Assembly: GCA_029378245.1 (NCBI GenBank)
Contig: JARKIF010000141.1
Location: 17,323 to 81,322 of the forward strand
DNA: 64,000 nt
Reading direction: 5' to 3'
Source of the DNA: Roridomyces roridus
Taxonomy: Eukaryota; Basidiomycota; Agaricomycetes; Agaricales; Mycenaceae
The first letter of the stretch is position 1, and each line of letters starts with the position of its first letter. The notes under the pieces were generated by a model. The model saw nothing but the letters and a program-made list of their open reading frames with translations, made no database searches and was not told where the DNA came from. The translations under genes and the position numbers were made by a program. This document shows, piece after piece, positions 1-11,111 of this stretch.

Positions 1-2
1 CC

Positions 3-1855
3 ATTGCAGACACCTTCATCTATGTCGTCTCCAAGGTGAAAACTTAATCGTCTCGTTCCTCTTTTACCAACGATTGCGCAGATGGGTACAACAGGCTCTT
101 CGGAGAAAGTCGCCATGAATGCCGCATTGCCGGATATTATCTCACGAGTCCGACAATATGCTACAGTCCCCGTGGCTGTTGGCTTTGGCGTTGCAAATCG
201 AGGACACTTTGACACTGTCGCGGACGCTGGAGCGGATGGAGTTGTGATCGGGAGCCGAATCGTCAATATCATCAAGGGTGCGCCTGCAGGCCAGATTGCC
301 TCGGCCGTGGAAGCCTACTGCCGCGAAATAACCCAGAAGGGACAGCCGGCAAGAGTGCGCTCGCCTCCGGTACCCAGTGCACCAAAAGCTCCAAAAGCTC
401 CTGAATTGACCAAGACGCCGTCCGAGTTCAAGGATCTGCCTGCACGATTCGGCCAATTCGGCGGGCAGTATGTACCCGAGGCTCTGGTGGACTGCCTTAT
501 CGAGCTTGAAGAAGCTCACAAATCTGCCATCGCTGATCCAAAATTCTGGGAAGAATTCCGGAGTCATTACGGTTACATGAACCGGCCGTCAGAGCTGTAC
601 CTCGCTCAGAACCTTACCAAGGATGCGGGAGGTGCTAAAATCTGGCTCAAACGCGAAGACCTGTAAGCAGATTCCTCTTGGATGTTTCACGCGATTCTCA
701 ACCCTCCAGTAATCACACCGGCTCGCACAAAATCAACAACGCCATTGGCCAGATTCTACTTGCCCGCCGGATTGGAAAAACACGAATCATCGCCGAGACG
801 GGTGCGGGGCAACATGGTGTGGCTACTGCCACTGTCTGCGCCAAATTTGGCATGGAATGTATTATTTACATGGGAGCGGAAGACGTCCGGCGGCAAGCCT
901 TGAACGTCTTCCGGATTGAAATGCTGGGCGCAAAGGCACGAGCTTTTCACACTCAGTTATTTCTTCCTTTATTCATTTGTTCAGGTGATTCCCGTGCATT
1001 CGGGCTCGTGCACCCTGAAAGACGCGGTCAACGAGGCGTTCCGCGACTGGGTCACCAACCTCTCCTCGACATATTACTTGGTCGGATCCTGCATCGGTCC
1101 GCACCCCTTCCCGACCATCGTTCGTGATTTCCAGAAGGTCATCGGGGAAGAGATCAAGCAGCAACTTCAAGATGTCCGAGGTAAACTCCCGGATGCTGTC
1201 GTTGCGTGCGTTGGAGGAGGGAGCAACGCCATCGGGACGTTCTACGACTTTATTCAGGACAAGTCGGTGCGCCTAGTCGGTGTGGAAGCCGGTGGTGAAG
1301 GTAAAGGGTTTGTTTATTCATTTGCGCTCGTTAAACGCAACATTTCAGGTGCCGACGGCGGGCATAGCGCCACACTTTCGTTGGGTCAACCCGGTGTTCT
1401 GCACGGTGTGCGAACATACATCCTGCAATCGAGTGCGGGTCAAATTGTGGAAACGCACTCGATCAGCGCTGGCCTGGATTATCCGGGAGTTGGACCCGAG
1501 CACGCGTGGCTCAAAGATTCGGGCCGGGCAGAGTATACCTTTGCTACTGATGAGCAGGCGCTGCGAGGATTCCGGACGTTGACCCAGAGAGAGGGTATCA
1601 TTCCTGCTCTCGAATCTTCCCATGCGATCTGGGCCGGTGTTGAGCTGGCGAAAACGCTACCAGCCGAGTCTGATATCGTTATTGTGCGTGAACTGTGCCA
1701 TTTCTTGTTTGTTCAGAATCTGAGACCACCACCTATAGTGTCTTTCGGGCCGAGGCGACAAGGACGTCGAGCAGATTTCCGAGTTGTTGCCCAAGTGGGC
1801 GGATATTTTGGATTGGCATGTAGCTGCTCATGTCGAAGGGAGGACAGCCAAGTAG
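3..1855 (+). CDS. TRP5: Tryptophan synthase, fused alpha-beta, 3' part
   Basis: Bifunctional enzyme making tryptophan from indole-3-glycerol phosphate and serine. The window enters near the end of the alpha domain ([25 protein letters not shown]). The beta domain then runs from [13 protein letters not shown], through HTGSHKINN, whose Lys is the PLP Schiff-base residue, and the phosphate-binding loop GGGSNA, to LSGRGDKD and the TAG at 1853-1855. Five introns restore one continuous frame: 36-81, 663-709, 936-984, 1301-1348 and 1684-1738. The third has a GC donor (AAG|GCACGA...TTCAG|GTG); no GT alternative keeps the frame. The last one removes an in-frame TAG. Apart from the missing 5' end the enzyme looks intact. 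A retroelement begins 78 bp past the stop. Identity is very secure. Confidence 0.96.
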
Positions 1856-1933
1856 ATGTAGAAAATCACTCGTAGTACTTATGGGTGGGAAATGGCAAAG
1901 GGATTCACACCATGTTCGAGCAACATGAGAGTG

Positions 1934-2058
1934 AGGATTGGACTGGGTCGCTCCTTGATGAGAGAGAGGTGATGGACTGATCCGATGTATTAACTTGGGC
2001 GAAGACTCCTGCTGGAGCCCGCTGCACTCCGCAGGGCGGAGGGTGCCGAGGGCAGCCC
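1934..2058 (-). repeat. Repeat B2, 3' terminus of the element
   Basis: Second copy of the 125-bp B repeat; it forms the outer 3' end of the element on the minus strand, 78 bp from the TRP5 stop codon. Confidence 0.9.
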
Positions 2059-2132
2059 CAACGTAACTACTACAAGCACGAGCGTAACTACGTAAGTGCG
2101 CAAATGACAAAGGAAAAGGGTGGGATGGTGGG

Positions 2133-2344
2133 GATCGAAAAATGGTGTCCTACGTCGGGACGAGACTCGTGGGCAAAATGCCGCGGGGAAGAAGACTAGT
2201 GGGGACAGAGAGGGGAGGGTAGGGGGTGTGGAAAGGTCGTCGCGCCAGACTCAGGCCGGGGCAGGTGACGGACGAGTCCGAAAAAGATGGAGACATGTGA
2301 TGGCGTCGCTCCTGCCAATCCCCACGGTCTGTCTAGACCATCCA
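2133..2344 (-). repeat. Repeat A2 of the split-direct-repeat element
   Basis: Second copy of the 212-bp A repeat, abutting B1 and sharing the A at 2344 with it. It is followed on the minus strand by a 74-bp spacer (2132-2059) and then B2. Confidence 0.9.
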
Positions 2345-2468
2345 GGATTGGACTGGGTCGCTCCTTGATGAGAGAGAGGTGATGGACTGATCCGATGTAT
2401 TAACTTGGGCGAAGACTCCTGCTGGAGCCCGCTGCACTCCGCAGGGCGGAGGGTGCCGAGGGCAGCCC
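2344..2468 (-). repeat. Repeat B1 of the split-direct-repeat element
   Basis: A 125-bp direct repeat matching 1934-2058. It lies 82 bp past the stop of the RT/RNase H frame and abuts A2. Confidence 0.9.
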
Positions 2469-2550
2469 AACAGGGAACTCTCGCCATCGACCAGCCGAAG
2501 GAGGGGGAGGAATGGAGAGAACGCCAAGGCACCCAAAAGCGGGGCGAGAA

Positions 2551-4593
2551 TTAGGGGGAAGAGGGAGGGATCCTGACCGCAGGACAGACAGCAATGGTGA
2601 CGGGTCGAGTGCCAGACTTGGGGAGCGGCCAATCTGGATGTGCAACAGCAAGTGCCTTCCATTGGAAACGGGACAGAGCGTCTGCCGTGGAATTGTCGCT
2701 TGTCGAAATCCACATGGTGCTAAAGGTAAAATCCAGCTGGAGTGCCAAAAGCGCCAATGAGCGGAAGAGGGCTTGAGTGGGAGGGTGATCAATGGAACCA
2801 GACTGTAGGCATGTAGATATAGCCTGGTTATCGATATGGAACACCACCTCAAGCCCACGCCAGAATTTGCCCCAAATCTCTGCAGCCCGGAGCACGGCAA
2901 ACATCTCACGCCAATGGATAGGATGCCGCCGCTGTCGAGCAGCCACCGGCTCCGCAAAGAACACCCCCAGCGCCTCCCAGTACCCACCAACACCATGCTT
3001 CCCGCTTGCATCCGTGAAGACATGCACAGACTGCCGTGGTGGACCAATCTTGTAGATGCCATTGAAGAGGGGGAGGCCGTTGTACCACCACAGAACATCG
3101 CGCTTAGCCTCAGCCGGAAGGCGGCGGCGGTGGCGACGAGGAAGGGAGATGAGGTGTCGCATAGCATCCCATAAACGTCGCACGAAGAAGCGTCCCACCT
3201 CAATGACAGACCGGGCAAAGATGAGGTGGCCACAGAGCTCCTCAAGGTCAAGATGGCTGGCAGACCCACGAAAGAGAATGGTCTGGAGAAGGCCCAGCAG
3301 CCGATCCAGCTTGTCCTGCGGCAAGCGAGCCTCCATTGCGTCCGAGTCCAACTCGATCCCGAGAAACTCGAGACAGCGCGTGGGGCCCACCTCCTTGCTC
3401 TCCGACATAGCAAAACCCAGCTCCTGAGCAACCTGGCGGAAGACAGCACGGCCGTGGTATGCATACCGGATGCCCTTCGATGCAGGGGTGACATTCAGCC
3501 AGTCATCCAGATAATGTTGGATGAGACGCATGACTGCATCCCGCGAGAGGAGGACCCAGTGGTGCGCCTCCGCAAAGTAGTTATAGAGGCGGGGGCCTGT
3601 GCGCACACCAAAGGGGAGGAAGAGGTCGATGAGCTTGCGTCCCTTCCACTCAAAGCCCAAAAAGACAGCATCGTCGGGGTGCACCGCTACATGCCGAAAC
3701 GCCGCTTCGAGATCTGCTTTATACAGAAAGCAGCCGGGACCAGCCTCCCGTATCCTGTCAATGGCAGCCTGAACAGCCTCGTAAACGAGGTGTCCGTGCT
3801 CAACGGGTATGGCATCATTGAGGGAATGACCACGCGGAGACGAGAGGTGGTGTATGCGGCGGCGCTTGAGGCTGTACTTTTTTGGGACAGATCCGAGAGG
3901 AGAGAAGAGAGGCTGAATTTGCGGGGTGTCAGTGACGTCGAGCAGCCGGCCCAGAGAAAGCTCATGCTGAATGTCTTTGTCGATGAGGTCAGGGTATGCG
4001 AGGGCTGAGGGGAGCGGGGGAGGAATGGAGGTCGACGATGCGGGTGCCAGCTCAGCATCCACCCCAAGGTGTACGCCGAATTTGATAGCCTCGACAAGGC
4101 CGTCAGCGAAAGCGCGGTCCGGGTACTCTGAAAGCGCTGCAGACCAAGCCTTCGTGTGTAGCTTAGGCACAGGCATGGGCTTAGAGTGGGGCGATGTGAG
4201 GGGAAAGAGGAGTTCGGTGTTGGGGCGTGGAGGCGGCACCGGGAACTTGAGCGGGGTCACGGCATGGTCAGTCTCGATGGCCGGGGGAGTAGGGATGACT
4301 TCCCTGCTCGTATCCGAGCGAGGAGAGCCAGAAGCATCTCCCCCTCGCTCACCCGGCTGAATTGACACGCTCTCGAGGGGATTTTCCCGAGGCGGATGTG
4401 GCCGAGTGACATTCGGGGGATTTGAGGACCGTTGCTTGTGCAGTGCCGCAGCGCCGGAGGCCATCCCAGCATCCACCAGGGCGATTGTGCCCCCAGCAGA
4501 TCTGTGAACGAACGTGATGACCTGCAGGATACAAAATCCTGCCGTCTGATGGCGGCGTCCACGGTCCACGGTCTGGATTACCGAGTCGTCCAT
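2551..4593 (-). CDS. Reverse transcriptase-RNase H protein of the retroelement
   Basis: Uninterrupted frame of about 680 residues from the first ATG (4593); the frame is open to 4698 without ATG. A Pro-rich N-terminal region is followed by a reverse transcriptase domain with motif A in KADLEAAFRHVAVHPDD and catalytic YLDD in HYLDDWL. RNase H follows with its acidic residues in VHVFTDASGKHG, HWREMFAVLRAAEIW, VVFHIDNQA and STADALSR. This RT plus RNase H arrangement, with the ADxLSR ending, fits DIRS-order elements rather than LTR or LINE elements. There is no protease, integrase or tyrosine recombinase in the frame, and no gag that I recognise. All catalytic motifs are intact, so activity in trans is conceivable. 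Confidence 0.85.
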   Translation of the reverse strand: MDDSVIQTVDRGRRHQTAGFCILQVITFVHRSAGGTIALVDAGMASGAAALHKQRSSNPPNVTRPHPPRENPLESVSIQPGERGGDASGSPRSDTSREVIPTPPAIETDHAVTPLKFPVPPPRPNTELLFPLTSPHSKPMPVPKLHTKAWSAALSEYPDRAFADGLVEAIKFGVHLGVDAELAPASSTSIPPPLPSALAYPDLIDKDIQHELSLGRLLDVTDTPQIQPLFSPLGSVPKKYSLKRRRIHHLSSPRGHSLNDAIPVEHGHLVYEAVQAAIDRIREAGPGCFLYKADLEAAFRHVAVHPDDAVFLGFEWKGRKLIDLFLPFGVRTGPRLYNYFAEAHHWVLLSRDAVMRLIQHYLDDWLNVTPASKGIRYAYHGRAVFRQVAQELGFAMSESKEVGPTRCLEFLGIELDSDAMEARLPQDKLDRLLGLLQTILFRGSASHLDLEELCGHLIFARSVIEVGRFFVRRLWDAMRHLISLPRRHRRRLPAEAKRDVLWWYNGLPLFNGIYKIGPPRQSVHVFTDASGKHGVGGYWEALGVFFAEPVAARQRRHPIHWREMFAVLRAAEIWGKFWRGLEVVFHIDNQAISTCLQSGSIDHPPTQALFRSLALLALQLDFTFSTMWISTSDNSTADALSRFQWKALAVAHPDWPLPKSGTRPVTIAVCPAVRIPPSSP

Positions 4594-4716
4594 CGGGGAG
4601 GATGTAGGGAGGGGGGCGAAGAGCGGGCATGGGTGGGCAGTCGCGATGTAGCAGCCGGAGGCGGGCGTGGTCGTCGCGAATGCGTCAAAGACGCCCAAGA
4701 AGAAGAAAAAGAAAAA

Positions 4717-4928
4717 GATCGAAAAATGGTGTCCTACGTCGGGACGAGACTCGTGGGCAAAATGCCGCGGGGAAGAAGACTAGTGGGGACAGAGAGGGGA
4801 GGGTAGGGGGTGTGGAAAGGTCGTCGCGCCAGACTCAGGCCGGGGCAGGTGACGGACGAGTCCGAAAAAGATGGAGACATGTGATGGCGTCGCTCCTGCC
4901 AATCCCCACGGTCTGTCTAGACCATCCA
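4717..4928 (-). repeat. Repeat A1 of the split-direct-repeat element
   Basis: A 212-bp direct repeat matching 2133-2344 base for base as far as I can compare. It forms the 5' end of the element on the minus strand and ends 72 bp before the ATG of the membrane-protein gene at 5001, so it may act as part of that gene's promoter or 5' leader. Confidence 0.9.
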
Positions 4929-5000
4929 TCGACGATCGACGGGCTTCTGCTTGGATGTGAAACTGTCAGCCACTCCCCATCTCCTTTACCATTGACCACC

Positions 5001-6522
5001 ATGTCTGTTGCCCACATCCTCCTCAGCTCGGCTTCCAAGCCTGTTCGCTATATTAGCGCCATCCTCGCGTCCGTCACGGTCTACGGCATCACCCAGCTGT
5101 TCTCTGAGCCCGTTGAGGTCCAATTCGACCCACCACCCGTGGTCGACCTCCCGGCGATCTTCCAGCCCCCGCCACCGCCGCCGCCTCCTCCACCCACTCG
5201 CCCAACGGCTTCGGGTCCGCCTACGAGAACGATACTGGTTCAAGCTCCGACTCCCCAAAGCTCGCTGTTTGTCAAAGATGCCAGTCCCTCAAGCCCGCTG
5301 CTTGCTACCATTCTAGTTTGTGCATTGGTTACCCTGTCGCTGTTGGTGTGCGTCATTATCTGGACTCGGTCGTCCAAGCCTCCTCAAGCCGACGAATCTG
5401 GTTACGACGCGAATGTACAATACGACGATGGCGCAGAGGGCGAGGTTCAGAAACCCGCGGACGGTCTCGAAGTTGCTACCCAAGCCCTCAAAGTCGCCCC
5501 CATTATAAAACAGCCTGGTGTCGCTATCGTAAGTCTCCCATTTTCAGTCACAACCAACGTCCCTCATGCTCTGGTAGGAACCGGACCCTGCACTAGAACC
5601 GCCTGGCGTCAAGCCTCCTCCTAGGCCGGTGTCTCGCCCAATCATTGTCGAAATCATTCGTGGCACCGTTTGCTTCATCGTCTCACTTCCCGTGATCATG
5701 GCCGGCGTCGCCCTATTTTGCCTGCTTTACCTCATTGCGTCGGAGCATGATATCAAGGCCCCACCAAAACCCAACGTTCCGGACCCCCCGCCAGCGACAC
5801 GCAAACGAAAACATGTTCTTCCCGGAATCATGAGCGTCGTCAAAGGTGTATTCTTCCTGTTTATCTGCTCTGCACCCATCGCCGAGCCTCGGTTAGTGCT
5901 TTATGCCAATGCCGTAGTACATCCACCTGCCCTTCCACCCCAACGAGACGGAAACCAACCGAAATTCGAACTGCACGGTGTTGCGATTGTCCTCAAGGCC
6001 TCACTCCCATGTTCCCGGCCCTTCGTCGAGTCCCTCGTGCCGCCACCCGCCCCACCGCCACCACCAGCGCCGGACGCTTCGTACCCTGAGTCAGCACCTC
6101 CCCCTGCGCCAGGTACTCTATCATCACCGACACCGACAGCGCCAGACGCTCCCCAGCCCGTGACAGCACCTCCCACTGCACCGGCTCTCTCTACGCGGCA
6201 TGAAATTGGTATCAAGCTTTTGGGCATTCTAAGAAATAGACGACATGGAGCCGAGGACCTCGCTGGGCACGAGCAGCGCCTGCAACACATCCAACAGCGT
6301 GTCTCTCAGACTGTCGTTACACGCGCGTCGAGACCAACGGCAGAACAGGACGAAGAGGAGAGGGACGCTGGACACGCAGATCGACTAGGGCTAACCCAGC
6401 TCCGTATCTGCCAAACGGTCGCTGCGCGGGTGGCTAGAACGGACGAGAGAATTCGAAGAGAAAAGATAGAAGAGGTACAGAGTCGAATCCGGCGGCTGTG
6501 TGGTGAGCTGAGGGAGAGATGA
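5001..6522 (+). CDS. Unrecognised multi-pass membrane protein with proline-rich stretches
   Basis: Two exons (5001-5528 and 5578-6522, intron 49 nt with GTAAGT donor) give about 490 residues. Hydrophobic segments: PVRYISAILASVTVYG near residue 14, ATILVCALVTLSLLVCVIIW near 100, then in exon 2 TVCFIVSLPVIMAGVALFCL and VVKGVFFLFICSAPIA. Between and after them lie polyproline runs (PPPPPPPPPP and similar) and a charged, Arg/Glu-rich, probably helical C-terminus. I do not recognise a family. The start ATG has a good context (ACCACCATG) and lies 72 bp from repeat A1 of the retroelement. A frame open upstream through A1 is not taken as coding. Confidence 0.65.
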
Positions 6523-6803
6523 ATATTGGGGACTTTTGCTGTTGAGACGACGACGAAAGGCAGGGAGTAAAGAGGAAGTGGTCCCACCTCTTTTTCACCT
6601 CCTAGTGTTATACCCGCGTGGACACTCTGTGCGCCGACGCCCTGCATATTATTTCATTCATGTACTAGTAGATACAATGGGCACTTGGTTGGCTCTTTCT
6701 CTACAAATTATCAAGAGCAATCGATTCTCAAGCCAAAAGTGGTTATGACTCGATGTGATCGACCACTACTTGCTTTCTTGCTACTACCCTCATTCCTCAC
6801 ACG

Positions 6804-8120
6804 ATGGCGACTGAAAACGGCCCAACACTGCGCGTTGTCGAGAATCTAGCATGGAAGTTACGACGGCGGTCAGTCTGGTGGTAGCGTCTCGACAAGCGCG
6901 TAGCCATTTACACGCGTCCAGGCAAATCGTCGGCTCGCGCGCTACAGCTCTGGAAACCCTTCTCGTGCTCCGCCAAGTCATCACGAAATCCAGGTTCTCC
7001 AATATGGAGCAGTTGGTGACCATAATACGAGGAGTTGGAAGGCGGTTGGTGGAAGCACAGCCGAAAGGTTCATCTCTCTCTCTCCGTGTAACCGTGTACC
7101 CCATCTCATGCCCGGATAACAGAGCATTCTGTTGGAAACACTGTACGAAAAGTGTTGCACCACATTCGGGAAGAGTATCACACTGCGATGAAAGGAACGG
7201 CGACGGAGACGTACAGCGGTTTCACCATCTCAAAATTCGTCCTGCTCGGCCAGCCTCGGAAACAGACTGTGGTGCCGAAAACGGAGAGTAAGGGCACGCT
7301 CAAGGAGAATGATCCAGACGATCCGGACGCGTTTGCCAGGAGTCTCAAACCGGTGCTCATGGAGGCGATTCAAGATGTCCTGGACGAGCTGGAAACTGTG
7401 TACGATAACGTGTCCAAGAACGCTCAAAACCACATCCATTCCGAGTAAGTCTGGCTGCAGTCGTTTTCTGAGATTGGTTGAGTGACGATTTCTCGCAGCG
7501 AGATTATCTTGACGCTCGGCATGTCCAAAACCGTCGAGTCCTTCCTCATCTCTGCCGCACATCATCGAAATTACACGGTCATGGTATTGGAAACAGCACC
7601 GTCATACGGCGGACGCGGCATGGCAAAAACATTATCAACCGCTGGAATCTCGACATTCCTGGTCCCTGATTCGTCGTTGTACGGCTTGATGTCACGCGTG
7701 AATAAAGTCCTACTGGGCGCTCATGCAATCCTTGCCAACGGTGGAATGTTTGCCATAACCGGGTCGCTTCTCGCTGCTACAGCAGCCCATGCACATAGCA
7801 CTCCAGTCGTTGTCTGTGCTGGGCAATTCAAGCTGACGCCACTCTGGAACTTATACCACGAATATGGCGCTCTCGATTTCGGCGACCCCAATCAGGTTCT
7901 TGGATTTGAAGAGGATGGTCTGGTGGACAAGGTGGATGTCGTGAATCCATTCTACGACTACGTACCGCCGAACCTCGTCGATGCGTTCGTAACCAATGAG
8001 TGAGTAGTTCATGCATTCTGCTTGACTACCTTGCTCATGAATTGCAGCGGTGACCATCCTCCGTCATCTATATACAGACTGATCAAGGAGACGTACGACG
8101 ACGAAGATAACGAATTGTAG
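6804..8120 (+). CDS. GCD7: Translation initiation factor eIF2B subunit beta
   Basis: Regulatory subunit of the eIF2B guanine-nucleotide exchange factor, which recycles eIF2-GTP in the cytoplasm. Five exons (6804-6868, 6922-7067, 7123-7444, 7499-7999, 8048-8120) join in frame to 368 residues, a normal length. Family landmarks: QIVGSRATALETLLVL, SRFSNMEQL with VGRRLVEAQPK, EIILTLGMSKTVESFLISAA, the Rossmann-like stretch STFLVPDSSLYGLMSRVNKV, LGAHAILANGG, TPVVVCAGQFKLTPL and DYVPPNLVDAFVTN. All introns have GT-AG ends and are 48-55 nt. It converges on GUF1, with only 25 bp between the two stop codons. Confidence 0.95.
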
Positions 8121-8145
8121 ATTAGCTGTTGTATGTACAATAAAA

Positions 8146-11050
8146 TTATTTCTTCATGATCTCGAAGAAAGCCTCTTGAGGTAAATCCACTGTGCCCATA
8201 CTTGACGAAGAACAGTCAGTTTTATCGTTCTCGACCGACCAAGGCAAAACGCACCGCTTCATCCGAGCCTTGCCCTCTTTTTGTCGCTCCAACACCTTCA
8301 TCTTGCGCTCAACATGGCCTCCGTAGAGCCCGGCAGTCACATCTGCCCGATATGCCGAAAGCGTTTCTCGAGCAATGATTTTCTTGCCAACCGCAGCTTG
8401 GATAGGCACCTCGTACATTTGTCGAGGTATAACCTTGACTGATATTGGACTCAGCTAAACTCAAAAGACGGGCTGTGAGGGAGCATACCCAGCTTTTTAA
8501 CCCACGCTCTTCCGATGTCGTCTTCATGCGAACGATGCACAATTAGAGCCAATGCATCCACGGGCTAGGAGTTGTTAGTACAAGTTTCACGCAAGCCGAA
8601 TTGATTTCTACCTTGCCGTTGAGCAGGAATACCATCTTTGCAGGTTAGCAAGTTGATGTGCTTGAAAGGAGTAAGCACACCTTGGCGAGATCGCTGGCCT
8701 TGTATCCACCTTCCTCGTAGCTAAAATAACGATGAGTAATCAGAAGGCATAGGGCATAAAATACATACTCAAAGCTGGCGAAACCGGAACTACGACTCTT
8801 GAGCTGGTCAAAAAAGTCGGTCACGATCTCGCTCAACGGTACGACACAGTTGAGCATGATTCGTGCGGAAGTCCCGGTGCCTGCATCGAGATACCGATGC
8901 TCCAGTTCCTCCGCCCGGTGGGTGTAGCAAAGGTCCATCATGTCGCCGAAATAGTCTAACACGGATGAGTTTTGTAAGTGGACCAAACGGGAAGTCTAAA
9001 CCTTCTGGCACGATAATGGATGCCTTCACAACAGGCTCTTGGACTTCTATCACTTTGGATGCCATCTCGCTGGCGTCCGGGAACTCAGTTGGGTTGCTGA
9101 CATAGACCTCCCTGTCCTTGTACACGACTAAAACAAGTTTGGATGCTTCTGCGTTCGGTCATAAGGGAGGCCTTACTTTTATAAGGGACAGTCGGGGCGG
9201 TGATAATGATGTTGGCGTCGTACTCGTCCTCTAAGCGTTGACGGAACACATCCATGTGAAGTGTACCGAGGAACCCAAGTCGACACCCCTGGCCAAGCGC
9301 CGTCGAAGATTCTCTTTGGATGGTTACGCTTCTGTCTGTCAGTGCGAGCTGCAAAAGGCTCAGAACGACGATCAGTCAAGGCTCGGTGCACATACCCGTT
9401 TGATCGATTCTTCCAGTTTCGGAAAGTCGCTGGTGTCCACTGGGAAGATGCCTGCGTACACCTATAATACGTTAGACCAGAAGCGTCGGGAAAAAATCCG
9501 CCTGACCATAGCCTTGGCTGGCTTGAATCCAGGCATGGGTTCTACAGTGGTACCAGGCCGATGCAAAGTGTCGCCGATGTGAGCTTGTTCAACTATTAGT
9601 CTTGGAACTATTGGCTTTCAATTGAATACCTTCGGACGACTCCTTCATATTACAGGCAATGAAGCCCACTTGGCCGGGGTAGAGCCCGTTCACAGGGATC
9701 TCTTCGGGGTGCATGATGCCTATGTCAGTGACCTCGTACTTTTTCCGGGTGTGACAAGAGGCGATTCGGTCGCCTGCAACCAAGGTCAGATAGAAACGAG
9801 TCGAATCAGTTCTCCTCACCTTTTTTGAGAACTCCGTCTTGGATGGCTATGAGAGATATAACACCCCGATACCGGTCATATAGAGAGTCGAAGAGAAAGG
9901 CCTTGAACGGTCCCGTGGTCTTGCCACTCGGAGGTGGTATTCGCTCTATGATGGCTCTGAGGACGGCGTCGACACCTTTTCCGGTCTTGGCTGATATAGA
10001 GATGATGTCTGCCGGGTCGATTCCAAAAGTAGATTCCATTTGTGCAGCGATACGTTCAGGTTGTGCGGCCGGCAAATCGATCTGGTATATTTTTCAGTTC
10101 CCGAACATCGCAGCAACTGTCCGGTATGAACCTTATTCAAGACAGGAATGATTTTGAGGCCGCGTTCTCGCGCAATGTGAAAGACCGAGATAGTTTGGGC
10201 TTGGACCCCTTGACTAGCGTCAACCTACACCAATAAATTGAACACGAGACAGAGAAAGAGGGTGTCTACTCTACACACAAGCAGCAGAGCTCCTTGACAT
10301 GCAGCCATGGAACGCGAAACTTCCCAAGCAAAGTCAACATGTCCCTGCGAAGTGATCGTCGGTTTCAAGTGCCTGAGGAAAAGGAGTAGTGTCGTACAGG
10401 AGTGTCGATGAGATTAAGAATGTGCTGTCTTCCATCGACAGTGTGTATCATGCTAACAAGGGGTTAGATGGCGTATAATAAGGACAGAGTGTAGTCGACC
10501 TGGCGGTTTGGGCCTTGACTTTGAATTCTCAAGTTCGGTTTCATTCACTGGCAGCTGCGCAGCTCACCGGTGATCCCTCTCTCTCGCTCCACCTTGAGTT
10601 TGTCGAGGACTTGTTCGTTCTTCCCGACTTCTTTCTTCTTAATGGTTCCCGTCAACTGCAACTCTGTTAGAGAAAGAGAATTTCATGCAGCCACAGCAGC
10701 TACCTCTAGGAGCCTGGATGAATCTTCAGGAACAGAAGAGCAGAGGGAAAATGGACACTAACCGGTCTGCGAGTGTCGATTTACCATGGTCTGAAGGATT
10801 ATGAGGTTAGGACGCGGGGGTCAAAAGGATGGGGGGAGACCAATGTGCGCAATGATTGAAAAGTTGCTGTTCCAGACTAAGAAAACCGCGAGTATAGTTC
10901 TCTGTCTCCGCACCGTATGAGGTCGCATGTGTAGTCCTCCATAGACACAGGTTTAGCGGCTGCGCTCCAGCGGCTGGAGGTACTGAAGGCTACCGAACGC
11001 GCCGTCGGGCGCAGCACTTGCAAGCATAGGCGGGTACATTGAACGAGCAT
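8146..11050 (-). CDS. GUF1: Mitochondrial translation GTPase GUF1 (LepA/EF4)
   Basis: Membrane-associated ribosome-dependent GTPase of mitochondria. The N-terminus ([20 protein letters not shown]) is Arg-rich and lacks acids, like a mitochondrial presequence. A 47-nt intron leads into NFSIIAHI and, after a further intron, [10 protein letters not shown] (G1 loop). Later exons carry [45 protein letters not shown], the LepA signature [20 protein letters not shown] followed by [10 protein letters not shown], and the C-terminal LepA domain ([47 protein letters not shown]). The gene has many short introns; I did not fix every boundary. It faces CWF18 head to head, with 61 bp between the start codons. 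Confidence 0.93.
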
Positions 11051-11111
11051 CGCGTCGAAATTTATGACATCGCGTTTTTGGCAAGAGCAGTTTGTTTGCT
11101 CGATCACAGTG

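Larger units (their letters stand above)
1934..4928 (-). mobile_element. Split-direct-repeat retroelement (Ngaro/DIRS-type), internally deleted
   Basis: Read on the minus strand the order is A1 (4928-4717), RT/RNase H frame, B1 (2468-2344), A2 (2344-2133), 74-bp spacer, B2 (2058-1934). The two 212-bp A repeats look identical, as do the two 125-bp B repeats. The internal B1-A2 junction equals the outer end of B2 joined to the outer end of A1, sharing a single A. That is the split-direct-repeat design known for Ngaro elements of the DIRS order, which replicate through circular intermediates. No tyrosine recombinase frame is present: only about 80 bp separate the RT frame from B1. The element is about 3.0 kb, so probably a deleted derivative needing recombinase in trans. 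Identical repeats suggest recent insertion. I see no target-site duplication, as expected for recombinase integration. Confidence 0.85.

Noticed and set aside
2400..3494. Second long minus-strand frame overlapping the reverse transcriptase
   Set aside because: It is an out-of-frame shadow of the RT/RNase H frame, with no motif of its own; in particular it shows no tyrosine recombinase residues.
4629..5624. Long plus-strand open frame running from the retroelement through A1 into the membrane-protein gene
   Set aside because: The upstream part is antisense to the RT frame and lies in the repeat. The gene's own ATG at 5001 has a good context, and the last part is an unspliced intron.
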